From the NCBI GenBank assembly GCA_017643165.1, contig JAEPNY010000001.1, positions 1 to 64,000 of the forward strand: DNA of 64,000 nucleotides. The letters are read 5' to 3'. The translations under genes and the position numbers were made by a program. Positions 7,756 to 16,848 of the stretch are shown here, piece by piece; within the stretch, counting starts at the first letter, position 1; each line of letters opens with the position of its first letter. The notes beneath the pieces are model-generated. The model was not told where the DNA came from, did no database searches, and saw only the letters and a list, made by a program, of their open reading frames with translations. This DNA comes from Psychroserpens sp. GTDB lineage: Bacteria; Bacteroidota; Bacteroidia; Flavobacteriales; Flavobacteriaceae.

Positions 7756-8214
7756 ATGAATAAACTACTGTTATTAGGATTACTCCTGTTTTCCACAACT
7801 ATTTCTGCCCAAAAAATTGATAAGAACCAATGGTACATTTATTCTGATGCCGTTGAATTTAGAGTTGTAAATGTTGGAAAAAGTAGATTTTACGAAAAAG
7901 GTAATACGACTTACTATGCTGAAAAAGGCGAACGCTTTTTTAAATTGATTTTTGAATTCAAGAATAAAACCTCTGAGGAACAAGAAATTGATTTTGAAAA
8001 AATTTTCATTCTAGATCCAGACGACTATTTACATAATGCTGAACAGGTTCTAATGAATCTTAAAGTAACAACGAATCCTTATAAGCTTCAGCATAAAATA
8101 AAGGCAAATAAAAAACGAAAAATCATAGCTGTTTTTGTACCACCTTTACCTAAAACTGAAATCATAAAAAGGCTGGTAATTAATGACGAAATCTATGAAC
8201 TTGATTACAATTAA
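7756..8214 (+). CDS. Hypothetical secreted protein, possible Ig-like fold
   Basis: A 152-residue protein with a clear signal peptide (MNKLLLLGLLLFSTTISAQ). The mature part alternates polar and hydrophobic residues as in a beta-sandwich (FRVVNVGKSRF, FFKLIFEFKNKT, KRKIIAVFVPPLP). This resembles DUF4352-type Ig-like domains, but I cannot assign it firmly. It is the only plus-strand gene within the minus-strand SUF region. Its stop codon overlaps the sufS stop: TTAA at 8211-8214 provides both TAA codons, one on each strand. Confidence 0.75.
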   Translation: MNKLLLLGLLLFSTTISAQKIDKNQWYIYSDAVEFRVVNVGKSRFYEKGNTTYYAEKGERFFKLIFEFKNKTSEEQEIDFEKIFILDPDDYLHNAEQVLMNLKVTTNPYKLQHKIKANKKRKIIAVFVPPLPKTEIIKRLVINDEIYELDYN

Positions 8215-9449
8215 GAAAGCATCATTTTAGCCTTTCTAACGCCTTCCACCAGTGCATCGATCTCTGATTTGGTATTGTAAAACGCAAAAGAGGCACGCAC
8301 AGTTCCAGGGATTTGATAAAAATCCATAATTGGTTGAGCACAATGATGACCTGTTCTAACAGCAATTCCCATTTTGTCCAAAATGGTACCGATATCATAA
8401 GGATGTATGCCTTCGATGTTAAACGAAATAACTGAGGTTTTAGAATCGGAGGTTCCATAGATTTTCAAGCCTTCTATTTCGAGTAGTTTTTCGGTGGCAT
8501 AGCTTAGTAATTCATGCTCATAGGAAGCAATCGTTTCAAATCCGATAGCATTCATGTAATCTACAGCCGCACCAAAGGCAATTCCGCCTGCTATATTTGG
8601 TGTGCCTGCTTCAAATTTATGCGGTAGTCCAGCGTATGTTGTTTTTTCAAAGGTCACCTGATCAATCATTTCACCTCCACCTTGATAAGGCGGTAGTTTT
8701 TGTAACCATTCTTCCTTTCCGTATAAGATTCCAATACCTGTAGGACCACACATTTTATGTGCACCGCATACATAAAAATCAACATCCAGATCTTGCATAT
8801 CAGGTTTAAGATGCGGACAGGCTTGTGCGCCATCTACTAATACTGCTGCGCCAAAATTATGAGCAGCTGCAATCATATCTTTGATTGGATTGATTGTTCC
8901 TAAGGCATTAGAAATATGATTAACAAAGACCAATTTTGTACGTTCGGATAAAAGCTCATGATACGCGCTGATTACAAGTTCTCCCTCTTCGTTCATAGGG
9001 ATCACTTTTAATTGGGAACCTGTACGCTCACATAACATTTGCCAAGGCACAATATTACTGTGATGTTCCAAAGCCGAAACCAGCACTTCATCCTCAGACG
9101 TTAGTATTGATGCAAAGCCACTAGCAATCAGGTTAATGCCATGAGTCGTACCTGAGGTAAATATAATCTCATAAGCACGCTTCGCGTTAAAATGCTCTTG
9201 TAATTTTTGTCGTGATGCCTCATAGAGATCTGTTGCTTCTTGACTCAACGCGTGCACACCTCTATGGATGTTTGAATTGTAATTAGAATAGTAATCTACA
9301 ATGGTATTGATTACCGATTGTGGTGTTTGAGATGTTGCCGCATTATCAAAATAGATTAACGGTTTGCCATTGACCTTTCTACTCAAAATTGGAAAGTCCT
9401 CTCGAATTTGATCCACATTTAATGCCATATGACTCATGTATGTTCGCAT
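8211..9449 (-). CDS. sufS: Cysteine desulfurase SufS
   Basis: SufS is the PLP-dependent enzyme that removes sulfur from cysteine for Fe-S assembly. The 412-residue protein has the PLP lysine in CGAHKMCGPTGIG and the persulfide cysteine in RTGHHCAQP, with a short active-site loop as in group II desulfurases. The first ATG (9447-9449) overlaps the sufD stop as TAATG, which suggests translational coupling. However, the conserved sequence starts at MALNVDQIREDFPIL (ATG at 9428), and another ATG lies at 9437. It is the last gene of the sufAB-x-CDS unit and is convergent with a small secreted-protein gene. Confidence 0.96.
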   Translation of the reverse strand: MRTYMSHMALNVDQIREDFPILSRKVNGKPLIYFDNAATSQTPQSVINTIVDYYSNYNSNIHRGVHALSQEATDLYEASRQKLQEHFNAKRAYEIIFTSGTTHGINLIASGFASILTSEDEVLVSALEHHSNIVPWQMLCERTGSQLKVIPMNEEGELVISAYHELLSERTKLVFVNHISNALGTINPIKDMIAAAHNFGAAVLVDGAQACPHLKPDMQDLDVDFYVCGAHKMCGPTGIGILYGKEEWLQKLPPYQGGGEMIDQVTFEKTTYAGLPHKFEAGTPNIAGGIAFGAAVDYMNAIGFETIASYEHELLSYATEKLLEIEGLKIYGTSDSKTSVISFNIEGIHPYDIGTILDKMGIAVRTGHHCAQPIMDFYQIPGTVRASFAFYNTKSEIDALVEGVRKAKMMLS

Positions 9450-10762
9450 TATAAATCAAAACCTATATTAACACCAAGTTTCATCGCAATGATTTTAGTA
9501 ATACGTTGTTTTATCTCAGGAATCTTCACCGAGTCTAATACATTATTACTAAAAGCAAACATCAATAATGCTTTAGCTTCTTTTTCTGGAATACCTCTGG
9601 AACGCATATAAAACATTGCACTTTCATCCAATTGTCCTATGGTACAACCATGTGAACATTTTACATCGTCAGCAAATATTTCTAACTGCGGTTTTGTATT
9701 TACAGAGGCTTTATCACTTAACAGAATGTTATTATTAGCTTGAAATGCATTCGTCTTTTGCGCAATTTTATCTACAACTACTTTCCCGTTAAAAACGCCT
9801 GTTGCTTTATCTCCAAAAATACCTTTATAGTCTTGATGACTTTCACAGTTTGGTTCTTGGTGATGCACCAAGGTATTGTGATCCACATGTTGCTTGTCTC
9901 CAATAATCGTTATTCCTTTTAGTGTAGAATCAATACGTTCACCTTCCTGATAAAAATTCAAGTTATTCCTAGTTAACTGTCCTCCAAATGAGAAGGTATG
10001 AACAGATGCTAAACTTTCTCTATTTTGTCTAATGAAGGTATTATCAATTAATGACGCAGTAGAACGATCATTTTGAATCTTATAATAATCAACTATTGCG
10101 CGTTTATTCGTAAATATCTCTGTTACGCTGTTCGTAAGTACTTGATTATCGGTCAAACTTTGGTGACGTTCAATGATTTGTACATGTGAATTCTCGTCAA
10201 CTACGATTAAATTTCGTGGTTGTAACATGAGAGCCGATTCAGTTCCAGTTGAAAAGTGGATGATCTGTATTGGTTTCTCCACAACTTTATTCTTCGGAAT
10301 ATGAATGTATGCGCCTTCTTGAGAAAACGCTGTATTTAATGATGACAATCCATCTTTACCTGCCGCTTTATTAAAATAGTTCTCAATCATTAAGCGATAC
10401 TTTGGTTTAGATAGCGCTGCAGACATCAAACAAACGTCCATACCATCATGTGTAGTTTGCGATAAATGTGATGAATATTTGCCGTCTATGAATACAATTT
10501 TATACGAATCTATATCGTGTATGAAATACTTTTTTACATCACGATATTCTACGGCATTCTCTTGCTTCGGAAATACGCTGTAATCATGTTTTAAAAGTGT
10601 ATTTAAAGACGTGTACTTCCAAGCCTCATCACGCTTTGACGGGAAACCCTTATCTTCAAAGGTCTTTATAGCCTCGCTTCTTACATCATGAACAGCTGTA
10701 TCTACGTCAAGCATATTCTCTAATGCCATAAACGACGATACTAATTTATCCTTTAAATCCAT
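9449..10762 (-). CDS. sufD: Fe-S cluster assembly protein SufD
   Basis: SufD forms the SufB-SufC2-SufD scaffold on which clusters are built. The 437-residue protein shows the right-handed beta-helix core typical of SufB/D (for example SHVQIIERHQSL, EPNCESHQDYKGIF) and the C-terminal CSHGCTIGQLDESAMFYMRSRGI block, where the His of SHGCT is a family hallmark. The N-terminal helical domain (RDEAWKYTSL) is intact. It sits between sufC (65-nt gap) and sufS (TAATG overlap). Confidence 0.96.
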   Translation of the reverse strand: MDLKDKLVSSFMALENMLDVDTAVHDVRSEAIKTFEDKGFPSKRDEAWKYTSLNTLLKHDYSVFPKQENAVEYRDVKKYFIHDIDSYKIVFIDGKYSSHLSQTTHDGMDVCLMSAALSKPKYRLMIENYFNKAAGKDGLSSLNTAFSQEGAYIHIPKNKVVEKPIQIIHFSTGTESALMLQPRNLIVVDENSHVQIIERHQSLTDNQVLTNSVTEIFTNKRAIVDYYKIQNDRSTASLIDNTFIRQNRESLASVHTFSFGGQLTRNNLNFYQEGERIDSTLKGITIIGDKQHVDHNTLVHHQEPNCESHQDYKGIFGDKATGVFNGKVVVDKIAQKTNAFQANNNILLSDKASVNTKPQLEIFADDVKCSHGCTIGQLDESAMFYMRSRGIPEKEAKALLMFAFSNNVLDSVKIPEIKQRITKIIAMKLGVNIGFDL

Positions 10763-10827
10763 TGTCTATTTTTGTTCAATGAAAGCATTTTTTTCAGTAA
10801 GTCTTTAACGATTTACTAATGCTTTGC

Positions 10828-11580
10828 TTATGCGTTTGCTTCTTCTTTAATCCAATCGTAACCTTTTTCTTCTAGCTCATGAGCTAGTTCTTTGGTTCCT
10901 GATTTTACAATACGTCCTTCATACAATACATGCACATAATCAGGTACTATATAATCCAATAATCGTTGATAATGCGTAATAACAATGACAGCATTGTCCT
11001 CACTCTTTAGTTTGTTAACACCGTTGGCAACAATGCGCAATGCATCAATGTCAAGTCCAGAATCTGTTTCATCTAAAATTGCCAATTTAGGTTCTAGCAT
11101 TGCCATTTGAAAGATCTCATTTCTCTTCTTTTCACCTCCTGAAAACCCTTCATTTAATGAACGTGACAAAAACTTACGGTCTATTTCTAATAATTCTGCT
11201 TTTTCGCGAATCATTTTTAACATCTCATTAGCTGGCATATCATCTAGACCTTGTGCTTTTCTAGACTCATTGATCGCTGTTTTCATAAAGTTAGTCACAC
11301 TAACTCCTGGAATTTCAACTGGATATTGAAATGATAAAAACACGCCTTTGTGTGCGCGCTCTTCAGCAGCTAGCTCATCAATATTTTCACCATTCAATAT
11401 GATTTCACCTTGTTCAACTTCATATTCTTCTTTACCTGCTACAACTGATGCCAACGTACTTTTACCTGAACCGTTAGGCCCCATAATAGCATGCACTTCT
11501 CCAGGTTTAACCTCTAGATTAATACCTCTTAAAATGGCTTTATCTTCTACGCTAGCGTGTAAATCTTTTATTTTTAACAT
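10828..11580 (-). CDS. sufC: Fe-S cluster assembly ATPase SufC
   Basis: SufC is the ABC-type ATPase that drives the SufBCD scaffold. All motifs are present in 250 residues: Walker [11 protein letters not shown]-loop in [12 protein letters not shown], signature [11 protein letters not shown], Walker [13 protein letters not shown] and the switch His in [12 protein letters not shown]. The sequence [11 protein letters not shown] is typical of SufC. It starts 3 nt after the stop of the lipoprotein gene inserted between sufB and sufC. Confidence 0.98.
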   Translation of the reverse strand: MLKIKDLHASVEDKAILRGINLEVKPGEVHAIMGPNGSGKSTLASVVAGKEEYEVEQGEIILNGENIDELAAEERAHKGVFLSFQYPVEIPGVSVTNFMKTAINESRKAQGLDDMPANEMLKMIREKAELLEIDRKFLSRSLNEGFSGGEKKRNEIFQMAMLEPKLAILDETDSGLDIDALRIVANGVNKLKSEDNAVIVITHYQRLLDYIVPDYVHVLYEGRIVKSGTKELAHELEEKGYDWIKEEANA

Positions 11581-11583
11581 AGC

Positions 11584-12021
11584 TTATTTTGTTCCTAGTT
11601 TTATCACATCATTGTCCTCAGTTTCTGGCCGAGAAACTTTTAATATTTCTTCTATTTCGATTTTATTTTCCCATTCATCTTTTGCACCTTCATTCTTAAA
11701 TATTTTCCCACGAACGGTAATTGTAATCATATCGTATGGTTCATTTTTTAATGGATCGACCTGAGCGTTTAACTCTTTGATCTTGTCATTAATCACGATG
11801 CCGTACATCTCACTAGACGTCTGTAATACAGCCGCATTATCTTGTGCTACATATAAGTAATTCCCTTGTATAGCTATAAGACCGTCATTCTGTTTTTCTG
11901 TTTTATCGTTCTCAGTTGTGACTTCAGAACTAGAAGGTGTTTCAGTAACGCCTTCTGATTTCTCTGTTTTACATCCCACAGTTAAAAAGGATACAAGTAA
12001 TACGACAAGTAGTTTTTTCAT
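11584..12021 (-). CDS. Hypothetical lipoprotein within the suf operon
   Basis: The 145-residue protein has a lipoprotein signal peptide, MKKLLVVLLVSFLTVGC, with lipobox LTVGC (Cys17), followed by a Thr/Ser/Glu-rich linker. The C-terminal half (about 45-140) has alternating strands (LIAIQGNYLYVAQDNAAVLQ, ITVRGKIFKNEG) and could be a small beta-barrel; no family is recognised. It lies tightly between sufB (12 nt) and sufC (3 nt), so it is almost certainly co-transcribed with a cytoplasmic Fe-S pathway although it is predicted to sit in the periplasm or outer membrane. Confidence 0.85.
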   Translation of the reverse strand: MKKLLVVLLVSFLTVGCKTEKSEGVTETPSSSEVTTENDKTEKQNDGLIAIQGNYLYVAQDNAAVLQTSSEMYGIVINDKIKELNAQVDPLKNEPYDMITITVRGKIFKNEGAKDEWENKIEIEEILKVSRPETEDNDVIKLGTK

Positions 12022-12033
12022 TTTGATTTAATT

Positions 12034-13488
12034 TTAGCCTACAGATCCTTCTAAGCTTATTTCTAATAGTTTTTGTGCTTCAACAGCAAACTCCATTGGT
12101 AATTTATTTAATACCTCTTTACTGAATCCATTTACGATTAATGCTATAGCCTTCTCTGTATCGATACCTCGTTGATTACAATAAAAGATTTGATCTTCTC
12201 CAATTTTACTTGTTGTAGCCTCATGCTCTATTTGTGCAGATTTATTTTTGGCTTCAATGTAAGGGAAGGTATGTGCGCCACATTCGTTACCCATCAACAA
12301 GCTATCACATTGTGAAAAATTTCTAGCATTCTCAGCACGAGAACTTATTTGAACTAAGCCTCGATATGAGTTTTGAGATTTTCCTGCAGAAATTCCTTTA
12401 GAAATAATCGTCGATTTGGTGTTTTTACCAAGATGAATCATTTTGGTTCCAGTATCGGCCTGCTGATAATTATTAGTCACAGCAATGGAGTAGAATTCTC
12501 CAATTGAGTTATCGCCTTTCAAAACGCAAGATGGATATTTCCAGGTCACTGCACTACCGGTCTCAACTTGAGTCCAAGAGATTTTGGCATTCTTTTCACA
12601 CAACCCACGTTTTGTAACGAAATTAAAAACCCCACCTTTGCCTTCTGCATCACCAGGGAACCAGTTCTGTACGGTTGAATATTTAATTTCTGCATCCTCT
12701 AATGCAATAAGTTCTACCACGGCAGCATGCAATTGATTTTCATCACGACTTGGTGCAGTACAACCTTCCAAATAACTTACGTAACTTCCTTCATCAGCTA
12801 TTACCAATGTTCTTTCAAATTGACCTGTTCCGGCCTGATTTATTCTAAAGTATGTTGATAATTCCATCGGGCATCGAACGCCTTTAGGAATGTAACAAAA
12901 CGAACCATCACTGAACACAGCGCTGTTTAGAGCAGCATAAAAATTATCTTTTTGTGGAACAACGGTCCCGATATATTTTTTAACCAACTCAGGGTGTTCT
13001 TGAATTGCTTCAGAAATACTCATAAATATGATACCCTTTTCTGCTAAGGTCTCTTTAAATGTTGTTGCTACAGAAACAGAATCTACAACAACATCCATGG
13101 CTACTCCTGCGAGTTTTTTCTGTTCATCAAGTGAAATTCCTAACTTTTCAAATGTTGCGAGCAGTTCTGGATCAACCTCATCAAGACTATCGTATTTTGG
13201 TTTACTATTTGGTGCAGAGTAGTAAGAAATTGCCTGAAAGTCTGGCTTTTGATAATTTACATTAGCCCATTCTGGTTCGATCATCTCTTTCCAAACTTTG
13301 AATGCTTCCAATCGCCACTCAGTCATCCATTCTGGTTCATTTTTTTTACCAGAGATAGCACGAACGATATCCTCATTCAAACCATTAGGAAAGGTGTCAG
13401 ACTCTATATCTGTATAAAATCCGTATTCGTATTCTTTGGTTTTTAGTTCTTCTCTTAAATCGTCTTCCGTATACTTGTTCATAGTCAT
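12034..13488 (-). CDS. sufB: Fe-S cluster assembly protein SufB
   Basis: SufB is the main scaffold subunit. The 484-residue protein has the conserved blocks [51 protein letters not shown], the beta-helix core and the C-terminal [16 protein letters not shown] ... [18 protein letters not shown] ... [15 protein letters not shown]. The Cys and His/Glu residues used for cluster assembly (in QCDSLL and HEATTS) are present. Two ATGs (13488 and 13482) are both plausible starts. It begins 3 nt after the sufA-like stop codon. Confidence 0.98.
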   Translation of the reverse strand: MTMNKYTEDDLREELKTKEYEYGFYTDIESDTFPNGLNEDIVRAISGKKNEPEWMTEWRLEAFKVWKEMIEPEWANVNYQKPDFQAISYYSAPNSKPKYDSLDEVDPELLATFEKLGISLDEQKKLAGVAMDVVVDSVSVATTFKETLAEKGIIFMSISEAIQEHPELVKKYIGTVVPQKDNFYAALNSAVFSDGSFCYIPKGVRCPMELSTYFRINQAGTGQFERTLVIADEGSYVSYLEGCTAPSRDENQLHAAVVELIALEDAEIKYSTVQNWFPGDAEGKGGVFNFVTKRGLCEKNAKISWTQVETGSAVTWKYPSCVLKGDNSIGEFYSIAVTNNYQQADTGTKMIHLGKNTKSTIISKGISAGKSQNSYRGLVQISSRAENARNFSQCDSLLMGNECGAHTFPYIEAKNKSAQIEHEATTSKIGEDQIFYCNQRGIDTEKAIALIVNGFSKEVLNKLPMEFAVEAQKLLEISLEGSVG

Positions 13489-13491
13489 TTA

Positions 13492-13821
13492 TTAAAGTGA
13501 AAATGATTCTCCGCAGCCACAGGTTCTATTAGCATTCGGATTATTAAAAACAAAGCCTGTTCCGTTAAGGCCTCCAGAATATTCTAGTGTAGTTCCGATA
13601 AGATAAAGGAAACTCTTTTTATCTACAATGATCTTAACGCCATTATCTTCAAAGACTTTATCGCCGTCTTTTTGTTCCTTATCAAATTTTAGGTCATAGG
13701 AGAGTCCAGAACATCCACCACTTTTGACACCAACGCGTATAAAGTCGGTTTCAGTGCTAAAGCCATCATCTGACATAAGCTCGATGACTTTCTTTTTAGC
13801 TGATTCTGATACTTTTATCAT
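13492..13821 (-). CDS. sufA: HesB/IscA-type iron-sulfur carrier (SufA-like)
   Basis: This A-type carrier receives clusters from SufBCD and passes them to client proteins. In 109 residues the three cluster-binding cysteines appear in their standard contexts: KSGGCSGLSYDL and RTCGCGESF at the C-terminus. It is the first gene of the sufAB-lipoprotein-CDS unit, with its own promoter at 13852-13859. The symbol sufA is by position; IscA and ErpA paralogues look similar. Confidence 0.93.
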   Translation of the reverse strand: MIKVSESAKKKVIELMSDDGFSTETDFIRVGVKSGGCSGLSYDLKFDKEQKDGDKVFEDNGVKIIVDKKSFLYLIGTTLEYSGGLNGTGFVFNNPNANRTCGCGESFSL

Positions 13822-13864
13822 GTCTTATATAGATTTTGTCTAAATAAAGTGCAAATATAAGACA
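13821..13864 (-). promoter_or_regulatory. sufA operon promoter: -7 element within a 9-bp inverted repeat
   Basis: Minus strand TATATTTG at 13859-13852 fits TAnnTTTG, 31 nt before the sufA ATG. A perfect inverted repeat, TGTCTTATA (13821-13829) and TATAAGACA (13856-13864), spans from the start codon to the -7 element, so it could be an operator or a 5'-end structure. No -33 TTG is obvious. Confidence 0.5.
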
Positions 13865-13980
13865 TAAGTAGAGTTTATCCATATTTCCTAACATTATATT
13901 AGCAAATAATCGCATAGACTTTGCTTATGCATTTTTTATGCTTCTGTATTCATATCCCTTGAAACTGAATCGTATGTTTA

Positions 13981-14211
13981 TCAAGTGGTTAGGAACTTAC
14001 GACGAAATCTATGCTCTAATAGAAATAACCTTTGAAGTACATTATTAATCTTATGATTTGGAATTGGGAAATCAACCACACTGCCATCGTCTTGAATTTC
14101 AAGAGTTGCATTACATGTTTTACATGTTAATAGATGAGAGCCGTCTGACTTTTTTACGAGGTTATGGCCAAAGACAGAGCAGGACAACGCTGACGTTGAA
14201 GTAGATTGCAT
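13981..14211 (-). CDS. Small Cys-rich (zinc-ribbon-like) protein, paralogue A
   Basis: A 76-residue protein with the pattern C-x2-FGH ... C-x2-C: SCSVFGHNL and LLTCKTCNATLE. It then has a Gly/Val turn, a conserved Pro and IN-x-VLQR, and a basic C-terminal helix (HRFRRKFL). It is clearly related to the proteins at 15394-15663 and 15742-16005. The pattern resembles small DUF1660-like zinc-binding proteins. No function is known; nucleic-acid or protein binding through zinc is an inference. A possible -10-type promoter was not identified. Confidence 0.75.
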   Translation of the reverse strand: MQSTSTSALSCSVFGHNLVKKSDGSHLLTCKTCNATLEIQDDGSVVDFPIPNHKINNVLQRLFLLEHRFRRKFLTT

Positions 14212-14348
14212 ATGTTCATAAGATTTGGGGATCCTAAAATACGTAATTCACGACACCCATCCGTTATAATACTTATTTTTTCGATGAAATGCACAATATT
14301 GTTAAATCATCATGTATTCTAAGCGGTGATGCTTTCAAAAAAAGCGAC

Positions 14349-14356
14349 TATTTTTG
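14349..14356 (+). promoter_or_regulatory. Putative -7 element for thiL, TATTTTTG
   Basis: TATTTTTG matches TAnnTTTG and ends 4 nt before the ATG chosen for thiL (14361). If used, the mRNA would start at or within a few bases of the start codon. The location also argues against the longer upstream start at 14289. Confidence 0.45.
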
Positions 14357-14360
14357 CAGC

Positions 14361-15413
14361 ATGTTAGAAGATAAAAATCCACAGCGAACCTCACTCGAAG
14401 AACTTGGTGAATTCGGACTTATAGATCATTTGACCAAGCATTTCGAAATTAAACACAAATCCACAGTTAAAGGTATTGGTGATGATGCGGCAGTCCTAAG
14501 TTCTAGATCAAAGCAAATAGTTGTAACGACAGACTTACTAATTGAGCATGTACATTTTGATCTGTCTTATGTGCCTCTGAAACATTTAGGGTATAAATCA
14601 GTAATGGTAAATTTGAGTGATGTGTATGCAATGAATGCACAGGCTACACAAATAACAATATCAATTGCAGTTTCTAACCGCTTTCCATTGGAAGCTATCG
14701 AAGAACTCTATTCAGGAATCGATACTGCAGCGCGCACATATGGAATTGATGTTATTGGAGGTGATACCACATCTTCAACTACCGGATTGATTATTTCAAT
14801 TACCGCTATTGGAGAAGTCAATGAAGAAGACGTCGTCTATAGAAACGGAGCACAACCTAATGATCTTTTGGTTGTTACTGGAGATATTGGCGCTGCATAT
14901 ATGGGCTTGCAGGTACTTGAGCGCGAAAAAGAAGTCTTTAAAGTAAATCCTGGAAACCAACCAGATTTGGAGCCTTACACATATATTATCGAACGACAGC
15001 TTAAACCTGAAGCACGTAAAGATATTATTGAACTCTTACAGAAATTGGAAGTTAAACCAACTTCAATGATTGACATAAGTGATGGATTATCGTCAGAAAT
15101 CATTCACCTCTGTAAGCAAAGTAATGTGGGCGTTGAACTCTATGAAAATAAAATCCCGCTTGATCCGCAAGTAATTTCGACATGCGAAGAGTTTAATGTT
15201 GACAGTACGACCATTGCATTAAATGGTGGTGAGGACTATGAATTATTAATGACAATCTCTCAGGAAGACTTTCCTAAGATAAAAGCAAATCCAGACTTAA
15301 CTGTAATTGGTTTTATTACAGATAAAGATCGAGGTATGCATCTCATCACAAGAGGAGAGCAAGCAATTCCTATTATTGCCAAGGGTTGGAATGCTATGAA
15401 AAATGAGGAGTAA
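14361..15413 (+). CDS. thiL: Thiamine-monophosphate kinase ThiL
   Basis: ThiL phosphorylates thiamine monophosphate to the cofactor thiamine diphosphate. I start at MLEDKNPQRTSLEELGEFGLI (ATG 14361, 350 residues), because family members start close to the ELGEFGLID motif and the upstream 24 codons are unconserved. ATP- and metal-binding motifs are present: KGIGDDAAVL, TTDLLIEHVHFD, VNLSDVYAMNA, IGGDTTSS, SMIDISDGLSSE, LNGGEDYELL. The 3' end overlaps the convergent small Cys-rich gene by 20 nt. Confidence 0.95.
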   Translation: MLEDKNPQRTSLEELGEFGLIDHLTKHFEIKHKSTVKGIGDDAAVLSSRSKQIVVTTDLLIEHVHFDLSYVPLKHLGYKSVMVNLSDVYAMNAQATQITISIAVSNRFPLEAIEELYSGIDTAARTYGIDVIGGDTTSSTTGLIISITAIGEVNEEDVVYRNGAQPNDLLVVTGDIGAAYMGLQVLEREKEVFKVNPGNQPDLEPYTYIIERQLKPEARKDIIELLQKLEVKPTSMIDISDGLSSEIIHLCKQSNVGVELYENKIPLDPQVISTCEEFNVDSTTIALNGGEDYELLMTISQEDFPKIKANPDLTVIGFITDKDRGMHLITRGEQAIPIIAKGWNAMKNEE

Positions 15414-15663
15414 AGTCTAACAACGGTTTCTCCTGAAGCAGTGCTTTAGTATTCTTCAAACGTTTAGCAACTCGTTTTTTATGAATACGTTCTAAGACTG
15501 AATTAATTTCTTTGTATTTAGGCGTTAAGGGTGTAAGACCGCCTTTCCCATTGGTAGTAACCTGTGCGCTACAATGTGTACACTTGTACTCCTTTACGTG
15601 ATAAGTTACATTTTTTGAGACTTCATATTGATGTCCAAAAAACGAGCAGTAGATACTTTTCAC
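15394..15663 (-). CDS. Small Cys-rich (zinc-ribbon-like) protein, paralogue B
   Basis: An 89-residue protein: YCSFFGHQYEVSKN, HVKEYKCTHCSAQVTTNGKGGL, then TPKYKEINSVLERIHKKR and a basic tail. It shares the C-x2-FGH / C-x2-C / IN-x-VLERI layout with its two neighbours and is closest to paralogue C (HVKEY and LTPKY blocks are common). Its last codons overlap the end of thiL on the opposite strand by 20 nt. Function unknown. Confidence 0.75.
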   Translation of the reverse strand: MKSIYCSFFGHQYEVSKNVTYHVKEYKCTHCSAQVTTNGKGGLTPLTPKYKEINSVLERIHKKRVAKRLKNTKALLQEKPLLDFTPHFS

Positions 15664-15741
15664 CTTTTATTGGTTTAATTAGTTATTATTTTAGAGGATA
15701 TCTAAATATATGAAAACCAACGAATAAGGCTATTTTTCTGT

Positions 15742-16005
15742 TTAATATATCGATGAACTGAGTGATTTGTTCTTTAAACGAACCATACGACGCGTGTAGA
15801 TCTTTTCAAGAATCGCGTTAATTTCTTGATATTTAGGCGTCAATTCAGTGAGCTTACCGTTGCTATTGGTGGTCAACTGATGCTTGCAACATTTACATGT
15901 ATACTCTTTGACATGAGATGTTACTTTTCTGGTCATTTCATAATTATGACCAAAAATGGCACAATACCAATGTAATGGTGTAGAGGAGTTAGTAGTTTTT
16001 TTCAT
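15742..16005 (-). CDS. Small Cys-rich (zinc-ribbon-like) protein, paralogue C
   Basis: An 87-residue protein: YCAIFGHNYEMTRK, HVKEYTCKCCKHQLTTNSNGKL, ELTPKYQEINAILEKIYTRR. Here the second Cys pair is CKCC, with one extra Cys. It sits 78 nt upstream of paralogue B on the same strand, consistent with a local tandem duplication. The short N-terminal extension (MKKTTNSSTPLHW) is not shared. Function unknown. Confidence 0.75.
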   Translation of the reverse strand: MKKTTNSSTPLHWYCAIFGHNYEMTRKVTSHVKEYTCKCCKHQLTTNSNGKLTELTPKYQEINAILEKIYTRRMVRLKNKSLSSSIY

Positions 16006-16056
16006 GGCGCTAAGATTTGGGCTTATAAACTTATAAAAAAAGTTGAAAAAAAACGT

Positions 16057-16842
16057 CTAAGAGTATATATTTTCTATAAACTGTAATATTATGTAAGTAT
16101 TTTCTGATTTATTCTCAATATGGCTCATATGTCCTAATGGTAATGTTTTACAATTGATAGATGTTTCTACAGTCTCAAGTATGATACGTTCACCATCAAC
16201 AACTGGATCTTTAGAACCTATAATTATTAACTTTTCGGATTTTAAGTCTTTTAGAAATTCAAATTGGTTCTCACGATTTATCATCCCTCTCTGTGCTGCT
16301 ACGTACCCTTGAACCGATGTTTTAAGAGCTTCATTTATCACAAAAGCTATATCATCACTATACAAGTCTTTACTTTCAGGTGCAAAAAGATTTGTAACAG
16401 ATGTTTTTACCACTAGGTCATAATTTTTTCTAACGGCCTCAATTGCTTTTTCTCGCAACGCTTTTCGTTCTGAATCATCAGAATGGTATGTCGAATTCAT
16501 CAAACATAAGCCGTGTACGGCTTTAGGATTTATTTTGGCCAGCGCCAAAGCCACATAACCACCCATAGAATGTCCAATTAAAATATAGGATTTAATTTGT
16601 AAATGCTCCAAGATGTATAGAACACTCTCCGCCATCTCCTGCATTGTATGGATATAACCTAAATTTCCTGTTTTTCCATGACCTAATAAATCAATACTTA
16701 CAACTCGGTACGATGACGAAACTTGTGAAGCTAAGTGGTTCCACATTGATGTGTTTTCTAAAAAGCCATGTATCAAAACAACGACATCACCTTGACCATG
16801 GTCTTCATAATAAACATCAATATTTTTATAATTCAATTGCAT
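16057..16842 (-). CDS. Alpha/beta-fold hydrolase
   Basis: A 261-residue cytoplasmic hydrolase of the MhpC/BioH-like type. It has the oxyanion block VVVLIHGFLENTSMW, the nucleophile elbow GHSMGG (Ser about 98), an acid in SKDPVV and the catalytic His near the end in LGHMSHIENK. I start at MQLNYKNIDVYYEDHG (ATG 16842); the open frame extends 8 codons further, but a -7 element lies within that extension. The substrate cannot be predicted; esterase, lactonase or thioesterase activity are all possible. Confidence 0.88.
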   Translation of the reverse strand: MQLNYKNIDVYYEDHGQGDVVVLIHGFLENTSMWNHLASQVSSSYRVVSIDLLGHGKTGNLGYIHTMQEMAESVLYILEHLQIKSYILIGHSMGGYVALALAKINPKAVHGLCLMNSTYHSDDSERKALREKAIEAVRKNYDLVVKTSVTNLFAPESKDLYSDDIAFVINEALKTSVQGYVAAQRGMINRENQFEFLKDLKSEKLIIIGSKDPVVDGERIILETVETSINCKTLPLGHMSHIENKSENTYIILQFIENIYS

Positions 16843-16848
16843 AGGCAA

